Assembly: GCA_963742725.1 (NCBI GenBank)
Contig: CAVUMX010000003.1
Coordinates: forward strand, 372,001 to 436,000
DNA: 64,000 bases
From: CAVVAL01 sp963742725
Lineage (GTDB): Bacteria; Actinomycetota; Actinomycetes; Mycobacteriales; Cryptosporangiaceae
Direction: 5' to 3'
The notes beneath the pieces are model-generated. The model was not told the origin of the DNA. It worked only from the letters and a program-made list of their open reading frames with translations, and did not search any database. How positions within the stretch are numbered: the stretch's first letter is position 1; each line of letters starts with the position of its first letter. The translations under genes were made by a program, and so were the position numbers. Positions 16,161-25,600 of the stretch are shown here, piece by piece.

Positions 16161-17375
16161 TCAGCCCCGCGCCTCGCGCGGCCAAGCCATTTCTCCACGC
16201 GTGCGAGTGTCGGTCCCCCGGATGATCGCGACGGCCGCCACCGCCGCCACGGCACCGAGCACGAAAGGTGCCCGCGGCCCGGCCAGTCCGGCGACCGAGC
16301 CGGCGATGGGGCCGCCCGCCGCGGCGCCGCCGATCAGGACGACGCCCAGCCACGACATGACCCGCCCGACCAGCGCCGCCTCGGCGGTCTGCAGGACGGC
16401 GATGGTCGAGGCGATGAACAGCGACCAGGCGAATCCCGCGCCGGCCAGGCCCAGGAGGAGGACGGGGACGGTGGGCGCCGCGGCCGTGACCGCCATCGCG
16501 ACGGCCATGACGGTGGCGGCCTGGGGCAGCGGCCGTACGGCGGCCCTGCCCCGGGCGGCCGCGACGCCCGCGCCCGCCAGCCCGCCGACCGTGACGGCGG
16601 TGAACGCGAGGCCCATCAGGGACGGGCCGCCGTCGAACGCCGCGCTGACGAGGATCGGCGCGGACACTCCGACGGTGAACGAGAGCGTGGCCAGGACGGC
16701 GAGGGCCAGCAGCGGTGCCCGCAGGTGTGGCGTGCGCCAGACGTAGGCGAGCCCGTCGCGCATCTGGCCCGCCGCGCGGGCGACCCGGGGCGAGGCAGCG
16801 GCCCGCACGGTGGCGAGCAACGCGACGTCCACCGCGAACGACGCGGCGTTCACCCCGAACACGGCGGCGGCGCCCGCGACGGCACCGATGCCCGCACCCA
16901 GCGCGGATCCGGCCGTCATGCCGAGCAGGAGCACCACGCCCGCCAGGGCGGAGGCGCTGGCCGCCTCGCCGGGCGGAACGAGCAGCGGCACCAGCGCCTG
17001 GCGCGCCGGGGTGTCCAGCGCGTTGACGACTCCCCAGACCCCGGCGAGCACGCAGATCAGCGGCACCGTGAGCCGGCCGGTCATGGCCGCGACCGCGTAG
17101 CCGGCCGCGACCAGTCCGAGGCCGGCCTCGGCTAGCATGACGATCCGCCTGCGGTCGTACCGGTCCGCCAGCGCGCCGAACCACGGCCCGAGGACCAGGC
17201 TCGGCGCGAACTGCAGCGCGACCACCCAGCCGAGGGCCGACGGATCGAGTGCGACCACGGTCCACGCCAGCGCCGTCACCTGCGCCCAGGAGCAGGTGAT
17301 CGAGAGCGCCTGGCCGGTCAGGTAACGCCGGAACGCCGGGGCGTGCAGCGGTGCGAGCGCCGTGGCCGCGTTCAC
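16161..17375 (-). CDS. MFS transporter (efflux type)
   Basis: A 404-residue, roughly 12-helix major facilitator. The loop 2-3 motif GALADRYDRRRIVML and LDTPARQALVPLLV are typical of the EntS/enterobactin-exporter-like MFS_3 group. The GTG start at 17375 overlaps the stop of the MAPEG gene (GTGA), so translation is coupled. As the fourth gene of the ligase-synthetase-MAPEG operon it may export thiol conjugates or another toxic product; this is an inference from context. Confidence 0.88.
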   Translation of the reverse strand: MNAATALAPLHAPAFRRYLTGQALSITCSWAQVTALAWTVVALDPSALGWVVALQFAPSLVLGPWFGALADRYDRRRIVMLAEAGLGLVAAGYAVAAMTGRLTVPLICVLAGVWGVVNALDTPARQALVPLLVPPGEAASASALAGVVLLLGMTAGSALGAGIGAVAGAAAVFGVNAASFAVDVALLATVRAAASPRVARAAGQMRDGLAYVWRTPHLRAPLLALAVLATLSFTVGVSAPILVSAAFDGGPSLMGLAFTAVTVGGLAGAGVAAARGRAAVRPLPQAATVMAVAMAVTAAAPTVPVLLLGLAGAGFAWSLFIASTIAVLQTAEAALVGRVMSWLGVVLIGGAAAGGPIAGSVAGLAGPRAPFVLGAVAAVAAVAIIRGTDTRTRGEMAWPREARG

Positions 17376-17770
17376 AGCAGCGACACCCCCGCGGCGACGG
17401 CGAGGCCGACGCCGAAGAAGTAGGTGCCCATGGCGCCCGCCAGGCGCGGTGCCGACTTGGCGGCCAGGGTCCGCGCGCTCAGCATCGAGTACGCGTGCAG
17501 GAGCCGCGCCGCGGTCGCGCCCACGATCAGCGGGATGGCGACGACGGCCGGCGTCCGGGCCGCTACGAGCAGGAACAGCACGATGAACGCCGGGACGTAC
17601 TCGCTCGCGTTGCCGTGCGCCCGGATGGCGATCAGCAGCGGGCTCGCCGGGTCGGTCGGCATCTGGGAGCCGCCGGCCTTCGCCGTCACGCCGCGGATGC
17701 GCGAGACGTTGAAACCCAGGACGAACAGGAGTGCGGTGAGGATCGCCGTGCAGGCGATGGCCGTGGTCAT
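17372..17770 (-). CDS. MAPEG-family membrane protein
   Basis: A 132-residue, four-helix membrane protein. MAPEG features are the first helix (ILTALLFVLGFNVSRIRG), RAHGNASEYVPAFIVLFLL with the N-x-x-E-x-x-P pattern, and RLLHAYSML. The family includes membrane glutathione transferases and peroxidases. It overlaps the upstream gshB stop by ATGA and the downstream MFS start by GTGA, so it is embedded in an operon that should make gamma-glutamyl thiols. That context supports a thiol-dependent detoxification role. Confidence 0.88.
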   Translation of the reverse strand: MTTAIACTAILTALLFVLGFNVSRIRGVTAKAGGSQMPTDPASPLLIAIRAHGNASEYVPAFIVLFLLVAARTPAVVAIPLIVGATAARLLHAYSMLSARTLAAKSAPRLAGAMGTYFFGVGLAVAAGVSLL

Positions 17771-18753
17771 GCTTGCCTCCTTGGTCGGGCCGTGGCTGGC
17801 CGGGATGTGCCGAGCACGCTGTCGATCAGGTCCGCGCAGAGGGTCCAGCCGAGCAGGCCGTCGGCCTTGCGCAGCGCCCCGACGCTGGTCACGTTGACTT
17901 CGATGAGGTGCGGCCCGATGACGTCCAGGCCGGCCAGGTGGATGCCGTTGTCGCGGAGCATCGGCGCCAGCCGCGCGCAGATCTCGCGGTCCCGCGCGGA
18001 GACCGGTGCCTCGGCGGACGGGTTGCCGATCCGGAAATCGCCTGCGGCCGGGAACCGGTACACGGCGCCGACCGGCTCACCGGCGACGACGAAGACGCGC
18101 TTGTTGCCGTCCGTCACCTCGCTCAGGAACCGCTGGACGACGACCGCGCGGGTACCTCCGCCAGTCGTGGTCTCGATCAGCGACGCGAGGTTGGGATCGC
18201 GCGGGTCGAGCCGGAACACGCCGCGGCCGGAGAAGCCGTCGACCGGCTTGACGACGCCGACGCCGTGCTGGATCAGGAACGAGCGGATCACGTGCGGGTC
18301 GGCGGTGACGATCGTGGGCGGGACGAGGTCGGGGTAGCGCAGGACCACGAGGTGCTCGCTGCACACCCGCAGCCCGCGCGGGTCGTTCACCAGCGCCGTG
18401 CGCGCCGGGTCGACCAGGTCGAGGACGAGCAACGCGGTGGTGTAGGCCTCGTCGACCGGCGGTTCGGTGCGCACGAAGATCGCCGACATCTCGTCCAGCC
18501 ACACGCGGGTGGGCGCCTCGGCCGTGACCCAGGTCTCGGGCACGGCCCACAGAGGGCCGCCGACGGGCCGGGTCGGCGCGAGCCGCACGCGTCGCGCCAC
18601 GGCACGGGCGCGTCCCTGGGCGGCTTCGAGCTGGCCCACCTCGGTGACCCACACCTCGGCGCCGCGGTCCTGGGCGGCGTGCATGAGGCCGACGGTCGTG
18701 TCGATGGCGGCGGCCAGGGATTCGAGCGGGTCGGCGACGAACGCGATCCTCAC
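17767..18753 (-). CDS. gshB: Glutathione synthetase-like ATP-grasp enzyme
   Basis: A 328-residue ATP-grasp protein that matches GshB along its length. VRIAFVADPLESLAAAIDTTVGLM is the GshB N-terminus (given in parts: substrate-binding strand and helix). FVRTEPPVDEAYTTALLVLD, NDPRGLRVCSEHL, VVKPVDGFSGRGVF and HLAGLDVIGPHLIEVNVTS follow. The expected reaction is addition of Gly to gamma-glutamylcysteine with ATP. GTG 18753 overlaps the upstream ligase stop (GTGA). Glutathione is not the usual actinobacterial thiol (mycothiol is), so a related third residue cannot be excluded. Confidence 0.85.
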   Translation of the reverse strand: MRIAFVADPLESLAAAIDTTVGLMHAAQDRGAEVWVTEVGQLEAAQGRARAVARRVRLAPTRPVGGPLWAVPETWVTAEAPTRVWLDEMSAIFVRTEPPVDEAYTTALLVLDLVDPARTALVNDPRGLRVCSEHLVVLRYPDLVPPTIVTADPHVIRSFLIQHGVGVVKPVDGFSGRGVFRLDPRDPNLASLIETTTGGGTRAVVVQRFLSEVTDGNKRVFVVAGEPVGAVYRFPAAGDFRIGNPSAEAPVSARDREICARLAPMLRDNGIHLAGLDVIGPHLIEVNVTSVGALRKADGLLGWTLCADLIDSVLGTSRPATARPRRQA

Positions 18754-19796
18754 GACACACCTCCGGTGATCGGCACCCGGCTGGCGCTCCGCGCGATCGA
18801 CAACAGCTCGTCGTGCTCGGGGGAGTAGCCCGCCGCGACCTCGCTCCACGCGCGCTCCTGATCGCCGGCGCGCGGCAGCAGGAGGTCCAGCGCGTTCCGG
18901 CGGGCGCGGGCGTCGTACAGCAGGCCGGCGACCGTCGCCACGGCCTCGCCGATCCGCTCCGGCGGCTGGGCGTCCAGGTAGCGCACCTCGAGGTAGCCGC
19001 CGCGCGGGCGTACCGGCGGGAACAGAGTCGACAGGTGGTACACGGGATCGGCTGCGGCCTCGATGGGCAGGCGCGGCGCGGCCGCGGCGAACGCGAGATA
19101 GGCGCCGACCGGGTCGGCGACGTCGAGGTGACGGCCGTCGTAGCCGGTCCGGCTCGGGTCGATCGCCCGCCAGATGCGCGTCCGGGCGTTCGGGATCGCC
19201 GACGGACGGCCGTCGATGACCGTCGAGTTGGCGAACTCCACCGTGAGTGCCGGTCCCGCGAGGTTGGCCACCAGCCACTGCTCGATTCCCGCCCGGCCGG
19301 GCAGCAAATCCACGGTGACCTGCAGAGACGCGGTCAGGCGCATCATCCGCCGCCCGCCAGGGCCGACCCGGTCGAACAGGCGTTGCATGGCGAGGTACCG
19401 GGGGGTCGGGCTGCGCAGCGGGATGTCCGCGCAGGAGTGGTACGGGTTGGTGCCGGCGGCCTCGAGGCGCACGCCCCGCTCGCCCGCGATGGCCGCCGCG
19501 CGGGCCAGCAGCCTGTGCAGCTCGTCGACGAGCCCGGCGACGGTGTCGCGCGGCGGCGGGCTCAGTTCGAGCTGGCCGCCCGGTTCGAAGGTGGGGCAGG
19601 CCGCGGCGACGAACTCCGCGTCGAAGCCCGCCTCGAACACCGACGGATCGGCCGGTCGCGGCGCGCGCGTGTCAGTCACCGGGATCAGCTCGACCTCGGC
19701 TCCCACCCGCCCCGGGCGCCGTGCCGGGACGAACATCCGATCGACTGCTGTGGCAAGGTCCATGCGTAGACCGTCGGCCATGCGGCTGGCCCGCAC
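18750..19796 (-). CDS. Glutamate-cysteine ligase family 2 (EgtA/GshA-like)
   Basis: A 348-residue protein with GRVGAEVELIPV near the N-terminus, FEPGGQLELSPPP, AAGTNPYHSCADIPLR, MMRLTASLQVTVDL and GGYLEVRYLDAQPPERIG, the pattern of GCS2/EgtA ligases. The reaction is ATP-dependent formation of gamma-Glu-Cys. EgtA normally feeds ergothioneine, but no egtB-E genes are here; instead gshB follows with overlapping stop/start. The start is uncertain: GTG 19796, ATG 19781 and ATG 19763 are in frame and none has a clear SD. It is divergent from the SnoaL-like gene. Confidence 0.83.
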   Translation of the reverse strand: MRASRMADGLRMDLATAVDRMFVPARRPGRVGAEVELIPVTDTRAPRPADPSVFEAGFDAEFVAAACPTFEPGGQLELSPPPRDTVAGLVDELHRLLARAAAIAGERGVRLEAAGTNPYHSCADIPLRSPTPRYLAMQRLFDRVGPGGRRMMRLTASLQVTVDLLPGRAGIEQWLVANLAGPALTVEFANSTVIDGRPSAIPNARTRIWRAIDPSRTGYDGRHLDVADPVGAYLAFAAAAPRLPIEAAADPVYHLSTLFPPVRPRGGYLEVRYLDAQPPERIGEAVATVAGLLYDARARRNALDLLLPRAGDQERAWSEVAAGYSPEHDELLSIARSASRVPITGGVS

Positions 19797-19865
19797 ATCA
19801 GTGCAAGCACGCAGCCCGGTACTGAACCCGCGCGTGCCTCAGCGCCGCGTCAGTAGTCTCCGGTC

Positions 19866-20231
19866 ATGTCGCAGAACAAACGAACCGTCGAGACCTACCT
19901 GGACGGCTTCCGCAGGAGCGATCACGCGCAGATCCTGTCCTGCCTGACCGACGACATCGAATGGACCGTCTTCGGTGCCTTCCACCTGACCGGAAAGCCG
20001 GCGTACGACAACGCGATCGAAGGGCCCGGCTTCGCCGGACCTCCCCAGCTCGAGGTCGTGCGCATGGTCGAGGAGGGCGACGTCGTCATGGCGGAACTGA
20101 CCGGGTCGGCCACGCGCGACACCGGTGAGGTGATGCGCATGTCGATGGCCGAGGTGTTCGTCATGCGCGACGGCAAGATCGCGGAACGCCGTGCCTGGGT
20201 GATCGAGCTGACGGAGAACGACCACCGCTGA
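19866..20231 (+). CDS. SnoaL-like/NTF2-fold protein
   Basis: A 121-residue NTF2-like protein: TVETYLDGFRRSDHAQILSCL, DDIEWTVFG, FHLTGKPAYDNAI, and C-terminal strands EVFVMRDGKIAERRAW. The cone-shaped fold serves ester/ketone isomerases, hydrolases and ligand-binding proteins; no function follows from sequence alone. There is no SD: TAGTCT lies 6 nt before ATG 19866, consistent with a leaderless transcript. It is divergent from the glutamate-cysteine ligase gene. Confidence 0.83.
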   Translation: MSQNKRTVETYLDGFRRSDHAQILSCLTDDIEWTVFGAFHLTGKPAYDNAIEGPGFAGPPQLEVVRMVEEGDVVMAELTGSATRDTGEVMRMSMAEVFVMRDGKIAERRAWVIELTENDHR

Positions 20232-20246
20232 TCTTTCGCTGGCGGA

Positions 20247-20783
20247 CTAGTCGCCGAAGGGCTTGAGCACCATGAGCGCCACGGTCACGAGCAGCAGCAC
20301 GGAGACGATGCCGCTGGATGCCGCGATCCGTCCGCGGAGCGCGTCGAGTTTGCCCTTCACCTCGGGCTCCTGCGCCGACAGCGGCAGCGGGGCGACCGGG
20401 CCGGGCTCCGGCGCGGGCAACTCGCCGTCGACCGGGTCCACGGTGACGGTGGCCGGCGCGCTGATCAGCTTCGCCGCCTTGCTCAGCGCCGGTGCGACGA
20501 CGAGCAGGAGGAGCAGCAGCGCCAGGATGTAGAGGGTGATGGACACGTTCACCCAGACCGTGCCGAACGTGTAGTCCTCGTCCTCGGTGGCGACCGCGAG
20601 CAGGCCGAACCCGACGACGATCAGCGACAGCAGGCCGTACAGGGTGGTCTGCCGGGTGGCGTCCTGCAGCCGGCCACCGTCGCCGAGCCGCAGCGCGCGC
20701 AGTCCGGCCATCGGCGCCAGGACCAACGGTCCGATCAGGAACACGGCGGCGACCACATGCAGCAGGACCAGGAATGTGTGCAT
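20247..20783 (-). CDS. DUF2269-like integral membrane protein
   Basis: A 178-residue protein with four hydrophobic segments: FLVLLHVVAAVFLIGPLVLA, TLYGLLSLIVVGFGLLAV, VSITLYILALLLLLLVVAPAL and SGIVSVLLLVTVALMVL. The His in the first helix and its length fit DUF2269-type proteins of unknown function. A Pro/Glu-rich loop lies between helices 3 and 4. ATG 20783 is preceded by TACGCT at a 7-nt distance and no SD, so it is probably leaderless. Convergent with the SnoaL-like gene. Confidence 0.75.
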   Translation of the reverse strand: MHTFLVLLHVVAAVFLIGPLVLAPMAGLRALRLGDGGRLQDATRQTTLYGLLSLIVVGFGLLAVATEDEDYTFGTVWVNVSITLYILALLLLLLVVAPALSKAAKLISAPATVTVDPVDGELPAPEPGPVAPLPLSAQEPEVKGKLDALRGRIAASSGIVSVLLLVTVALMVLKPFGD

Positions 20784-20861
20784 ACCGCCTAGCGTAGGAC
20801 CGCTGGAGCCGCCGCGCGCCCCCTTGACGTTTGCCGAGTCGCGGCACGGGGAACTGCCGAC

Positions 20862-20884
20862 TCACGGTCCAACCGTGAAGGAGG
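20862..20884 (+). promoter_or_regulatory. Hairpin abutting a strong ribosome-binding site
   Basis: TCACGG (20862-20867) and CCGTGA (20873-20878) form a 6-bp stem with a 5-nt loop, ending next to the AGGAGG Shine-Dalgarno at 20879-20884. The position could influence translation or mRNA stability of the following gene. The stem does not include the SD itself. Confidence 0.35.
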
Positions 20885-20888
20885 CGTC

Positions 20889-21044
20889 ATGATCATCCTC
20901 GGCATCGTGTTGCTGTTACTCGGCTACTTTCTGAGCATTCCAGTCCTGACCACGATCGGGATCATTCTCATTGCCGTCGGGGCGGTCCTGTTCCTCATGG
21001 GATCGTTCGGACGCCCGCTCGCGGGTAGGCGCCACTACTGGTAG
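20889..21044 (+). CDS. Small DUF6131-type membrane protein
   Basis: A 51-residue protein reading MIILGIVLLLLGYFLSIPVL, then TTIGIILIAVGAVLFLMGSFG and a polar end RPLAGRRHYW. It is a two-helix hairpin membrane protein of the DUF6131 kind common in actinomycetes, with unknown role. AGGAGG lies 4 nt before ATG 20889. The 3' side has a very strong terminator. Conservation of the Trp-ended tail is a family trait. Confidence 0.82.
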   Translation: MIILGIVLLLLGYFLSIPVLTTIGIILIAVGAVLFLMGSFGRPLAGRRHYW

Positions 21045-21052
21045 CCACGACC

Positions 21053-21088
21053 CGTGTTGGCCGGGCGGGGGGCCGCCCGGCCAACACG
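21053..21088 (+). terminator. Very strong hairpin terminator
   Basis: A 16-bp perfect stem (21053-21068 with 21073-21088) and a GGGG loop lies 8 bp after the DUF6131 stop. Confidence 0.8.
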
Positions 21089-21209
21089 CGCGGCGCCGGT
21101 GCCCGTCCGGGTACAACCGCCTGACCGCCCGGGCAGAGTTCGGTTGTGCGGGTCAGCCCCCGATTACGGTCGGCCAAAGAACGCGTTTTGGTCCTAATCG
21201 GAGGTATAG

Positions 21210-21881
21210 GTGAAGAAATTACTGCGAGCGGCGGCGCTGGGCGTCACGCTGCTGGCCGCGCTGAGCGTCAACACGCCCGCGCAGGCGACGGCGGTTGCGT
21301 CTGATCCGACCGTCATGGCGATCGACATCAGCCCGGGTCTTTTCGTCAACAACGGCTCGTTCTGGTCGACGGCCCCCAGCCAGACGGCGGGCGACCGGTC
21401 GGTGGTCCGGCGGACGACCGGCCCGAACCCCGGGATCTCCGTCAGCGGGCCGACCGGGTCGGTGTTCCACCGGACGTCCGGTGTGTCGAAGTACCTGTTC
21501 TACGGAGGCAACAACCACCTGCTGATCCTCGAATCCCGCGCGCAGGCCGCGCGGGTGACGCACACCGTGACGCACGTGAACTTCATGACCTCCCCGCCGC
21601 GCGAGTCGCTGGTCATGACCGCCACGGCCAGCTCGGCGGCCGTCCCGCCGCCCCGGGTGCAGTTCAGCCAGGGCACCGGGGACGCCGTCCTGGTCTTCGG
21701 GTCGGACGGCACGCGGCTCGTCGGCATCGGCATCCGTCGCAGCGACACCGGCCAGTCGCTCTGCGGCATCCCGCCGGTCAGCAGCCTGAACGTGCAGCTC
21801 GTCGGGGCGGCCACCGCCACGCAGGTCAGGATCCAGGACGGCAGCCGCGTCCTCGGGGCCTGCGCCAAGCCGGCCAGCTGA
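21210..21881 (+). CDS. Secreted protein of unknown function
   Basis: A 223-residue protein with a signal peptide (KKLLRAAALGVTLLAALSVN, cleaved near TPAQA). The mature part is beta-rich with an extracellular-enzyme-like flavour (SKYLFYGGNNHLLILESRA) and two Cys (SLCGIPP and GACAKPAS) that could form one disulfide. GTG 21210 has GGAGG at 21200. No family is recognised. It is followed on the same strand by lexA after 56 bp, but lexA appears to have its own leaderless promoter. Confidence 0.7.
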   Translation: MKKLLRAAALGVTLLAALSVNTPAQATAVASDPTVMAIDISPGLFVNNGSFWSTAPSQTAGDRSVVRRTTGPNPGISVSGPTGSVFHRTSGVSKYLFYGGNNHLLILESRAQAARVTHTVTHVNFMTSPPRESLVMTATASSAAVPPPRVQFSQGTGDAVLVFGSDGTRLVGIGIRRSDTGQSLCGIPPVSSLNVQLVGAATATQVRIQDGSRVLGACAKPAS

Positions 21882-21924
21882 CCGACTGCGCATGTCGGTG
21901 GGGTTGAGCGAAGGTGCGTACCTC

Positions 21925-21938
21925 TACGATTCCGCAGG
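21925..21938 (+). promoter_or_regulatory. Leaderless promoter of lexA
   Basis: TACGAT at 21925-21930 is a good -10 element ending 7 nt before GTG 21938. There is no SD near that GTG or near the alternative GTG at 21914. No GAAC-N4-GTTC type SOS box is visible in the 60 bp upstream. Confidence 0.5.
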
Positions 21939-22609
21939 TGACCGCCTACGACGATCTTGAGCACCGTGCGTACCTTGACTTCCCTGACACCTCAACCCTG
22001 CCGCCGCGCCAGCTGCGGATCCTGGTCACGATCCGGGACTGGGTGGTCAGACACGGGTATTCGCCGAGCACCCGGCAGATCGGTGACGCCGTCGGCCTGC
22101 GGTCGTCGTCGTCCGTGTCGAAGCACCTGACGAGCCTGGAGGAGAAGGGCTTCCTGCGGCGGAGCGCCTCGATGTCCCGGCCGATCGACGTGCGCATGTT
22201 CCTGCAGGACACACCCGCGCGGGAGTCCGCCGACAACTCGGTGGACGTGCCCGTGGTCGGCCACATCGCCGCGGGAAGCCCCATCACCGCCGAAGAGCAC
22301 GTCGACGACATGCTGTCGCTGCCCCGCGAACTCACCGGGCGGGGCAACGTCTTCGGCCTGCGCGTGCGCGGCGACTCGATGATCGACGCCGCGATCTGCG
22401 ACGGCGACATCGTCGTCGTCCGGCAGCAGTCCGAGGCGCACTCGGGTCAGATCGTCGCCGCGATGATCGACGACGAGGCCACCGTCAAGGTGTACCGCCG
22501 CCGCAACGGCCACGTCTTCCTCGAGCCGCGCAACCCGGACTACGAGGTCATCGACGGCGACAGGGCCGTCGTGCTCGGCACCGTCGTCTCCGTCCTCCGC
22601 AGTGTCTGA
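21938..22609 (+). CDS. lexA: LexA-type repressor/autoprotease
   Basis: A 223-residue LexA. The N-terminal winged helix contains VRHGYSPSTRQIGDAVGLRS and SSVSKHLTSLEEKGFLRR. The cleavage site is HIAAGSPI (Ala112-Gly113). The Ser/Lys dyad is in LRVRGDSMIDA (Ser147) and ATVKVY (Lys184), so RecA-stimulated self-cleavage should work. Numbering uses GTG 21938, chosen for the -10 element just upstream; GTG 21914 would add eight residues. The head differs from the usual LexA start in lacking the LT-x-RQ opening, having TLPPRQLRIL. It may be the main SOS repressor or a paralogue. Convergent with the AfsR-type regulator. Confidence 0.9.
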   Translation: MTAYDDLEHRAYLDFPDTSTLPPRQLRILVTIRDWVVRHGYSPSTRQIGDAVGLRSSSSVSKHLTSLEEKGFLRRSASMSRPIDVRMFLQDTPARESADNSVDVPVVGHIAAGSPITAEEHVDDMLSLPRELTGRGNVFGLRVRGDSMIDAAICDGDIVVVRQQSEAHSGQIVAAMIDDEATVKVYRRRNGHVFLEPRNPDYEVIDGDRAVVLGTVVSVLRSV

Positions 22610-22615
22610 GCAGCA

Positions 22616-25600
22616 CTAGCGGGTGTACTGGTGGCGCAGGAGGGCCCGGACGTCGTCCGCTTCGGGCATGCCGATGTCCGCGAACAGGTCGAGCGCGCGT
22701 TGCCAGTGGTCGGCCGCGACGTCCGGATCGGTGGGTCGCAGCGCGTGGCCGAGCAGCAGGTGGGTACGGGCGCTCCCGACCCGGTGCCCGGTGTCCTGAT
22801 GGATGTCCAGCGCCTGCTGGCCGATCACGGCCGCGGCGCCGTACCGGCCTTCGCCGGCGTCGACGGCGGCGAGAGCGGTGAGGGCCCGCCCTTCCATCAG
22901 CCGGTAGCCGAGCCGGCGGCTGATGGCGACCGCCTCGTCGGCGCACGTGCGCGCGTTCCCGAGTTCGCCCAGGTGCTGGTGGGCGGCGATGAGTCCGATG
23001 AGGGCCTCGATCTGCGGGTACACGTTGTCGGTCCGGCGCCCCAGGTCCAGCGCGCGCCGGTGGCCGTCGCACGCCGAGCGGTGCTGGCCCAGGCGCTGCT
23101 CGATCGAGGCGCGGGTGTTCAGCGTGTGGGTCTCGACCCAGCGGTCCCCGGTGTCACGGATCAGGTTCAGCGTGGCGTCGGCCAGGGTGAGGGCGTGGCG
23201 GTGGTCCCCGGTGTCGCGGTAGACGGCCGCGAGGAGCCGCAGCGCGTTGGCCTCGCCCCTGTCGTCGCCCGTCTCCCGCAACAGGCCGAGGGCTCGGATC
23301 AGGTGCTCGGCGCCGACGTCGAGCCGGCCGAGGTCGTGGTACACCTCGCCCAGGCTGGTGAGGGCGACCGCCTCGTAGCGTCGGGAACCCAGCTGGCGGA
23401 ACAGGTCCAGGGCGCGGCCCAGGTGGTCGGCCGCCTCCGGTAGCCGGCCGAGGTGCTGGAGCACGATGCCGCTGCCGCCGAGGCTGCGTGCCTGGTCGGC
23501 GACGTGGCCGGTCGTCTCGTGCAGGGACAGGGCGGTCTCGAACAGGTCGATGGCGTCGGGGAGCCGCCCGAGGAACATGTACACGTTGCCCAGGTTGCCG
23601 AGCACCGCCGCCTGCCCGTCGGTCCAGCCGGACTGCCGGGCATGCGTGAGCGCCCGCGAGTAGTGCTCGATCGTCTGCTCGTAGCGGCTGAGGGACTGGT
23701 AGGCGTTGCCGAGGCTCAGCTCGGCGGCGGTCTGGGCCGCGATGTCCTGCTCGGCCTGGGCGGCGGCCAGCCCGACGCCGGACACGTCCAGCCAGTCGGC
23801 GGTGTACATCCGGGCCGTGAAGTAGGGGCGCAGCGCGTCGGCGAGCAGCCAGGCGACCGACCGGGGACCGTTGTCGGCGGCGTACCGGGCGATCGCCAGG
23901 AGGTTGCGGCGCTCGGCGTCGAGCCAGGCGAGCGCCGCGGCGCCGTCCCGGAACTCCGGTGCGGCGGGCGGCGGTTCGCTCGGCGGCTGCGGCAGCCGGA
24001 GCATGTGGGGGTACAGCTGCCGGACGGCGGCGTCGGCGGCGTGCCGGTACCAGGTGAGCATGCGGTCGGCCGCGGCGGTGCGGTCGGCTTCGGCGTCGAT
24101 CGCCCGGGCCTGCTCGGCGGCGTAGTCCCGCAGCAGGTCGTGGGCGCTGAACCGGCCGGGAGCGTGTTCCGTCAGCAGGTGCGCGTGGGCCAGCTCGGCC
24201 AACAGCTCCTGGACCCGGTCCGTCGGCACCCCGGCGAGGCCGGCCGCCGCGCCGGCGGAGATGTCCGGGCCCGGATGCACTCCCGTGAGGCGGAACAGCC
24301 GGGCGGCGTCGACGCTGAGCGTGCGGTACGAGCAGGCGAAGACCGCCCGGATGTCGGTCGCCGGCTCATGGTCGGCGAACGCGTCCAGACGACCGGTCGT
24401 CTGGCGCAGCTCGCCGGCCAGCGCCGCGAGCGGGAAGCTGGCGTGGCTGGTCGCGCGGGAGGCCACGATGGCCAGCGCGAGCGGCAGGCCGGCGCAGCGC
24501 GTGATGATCTCCCGGATCGCGTCGGGTTCGGCGGCCGCCCGCTGCGGACCGATGCGGTGGGCGATCAGGTCGTGCGCGTCCGCTTCGGGGAGCACGTCCA
24601 GGGTGACCGGGTGGGCACCTTCGGCCGTGACGAGGCTGGACAGCTCGTTGCGGCTGGTCACGATCGCCAGGCAGCCGGGGGAGCCGGGCAGCAGCGGACG
24701 GACCTGCTCGCTGTCGCGGGCGTTGTCGAGGACGACCAGGACGCGCCTGCCGGCGAGCGTGCTCCGGTACAGGGCCGTCTGCGCCGCGAGATCGGCCGGG
24801 ATGCGGTGCGGCGGCACGCCGAGGGCGTCCAGGAACGCGCGGACCGCGTCCGCCGGCGGCACCACCGAACCGGCCGGGTCGACCCCGCGCAGGTTGACGT
24901 AGAGCTGCCCGTCGGGGAACCGTTCGGCCGACCGGTGCGCCCAGTGCACCGCGAGGGCGGTCTTGCCTACGCCGGCGGTACCGGCGATCACCGAGGTCAC
25001 GGCCGTGCCGCCCGCGGCGGCGGCCTCGTCCAGCACCGCGGTCAACGCGGTCAGCTCGTCGGCCCGACCGACGAAGTGCCAGACGGGCGGCGGAAGCTGG
25101 CGCGGCGTCGGCACCGGGGCGGCGGCGTCCGGCTCGATCGGGCCGCCGATCGAGACCTCGCGGTTGGCGAGGATGTCGCGCTGCAACTGCCGCAGTTCCG
25201 GACCGGGTTCGATGCCCAACTCGTCGACGAGCAGCCGGCGCGTGTCGGCGTACACCGCCAGCGCCTCGGCCTGCCGGCCGCCGCGGTGCAGGGCGACCAT
25301 CAACAGCGCCCGGGCGCGTTCCCGCAGTGGGTACGCCGTGGTGTGCGCCTGTAACTCGCCGACCACCCTGGCGTGCCGGCCCAGCCGTAGGTCGATGCCG
25401 ATGCGTTCCTCGAGCGCCGCCAGCCGGCGCTCGTCCAGGCCGGCTGCGGCGGTCTGGCAGGAATCCAGCTCGATGTCGGACAGCGCCGGTCCCTGCCAGA
25501 GCGCCAACGCATCGGTCAGGAGCTCGGCGGCCTGCCGCAGCGCGGGCGACGAGTTCGTCGCCCCCAGCCGCGACGCCGTCGCCGTGAGCTCCTCGAACCG

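Noticed and set aside
21850..21940. SOS box for lexA
   Set aside because: No GAAC-N4-GTTC-type sequence is found before the gene.
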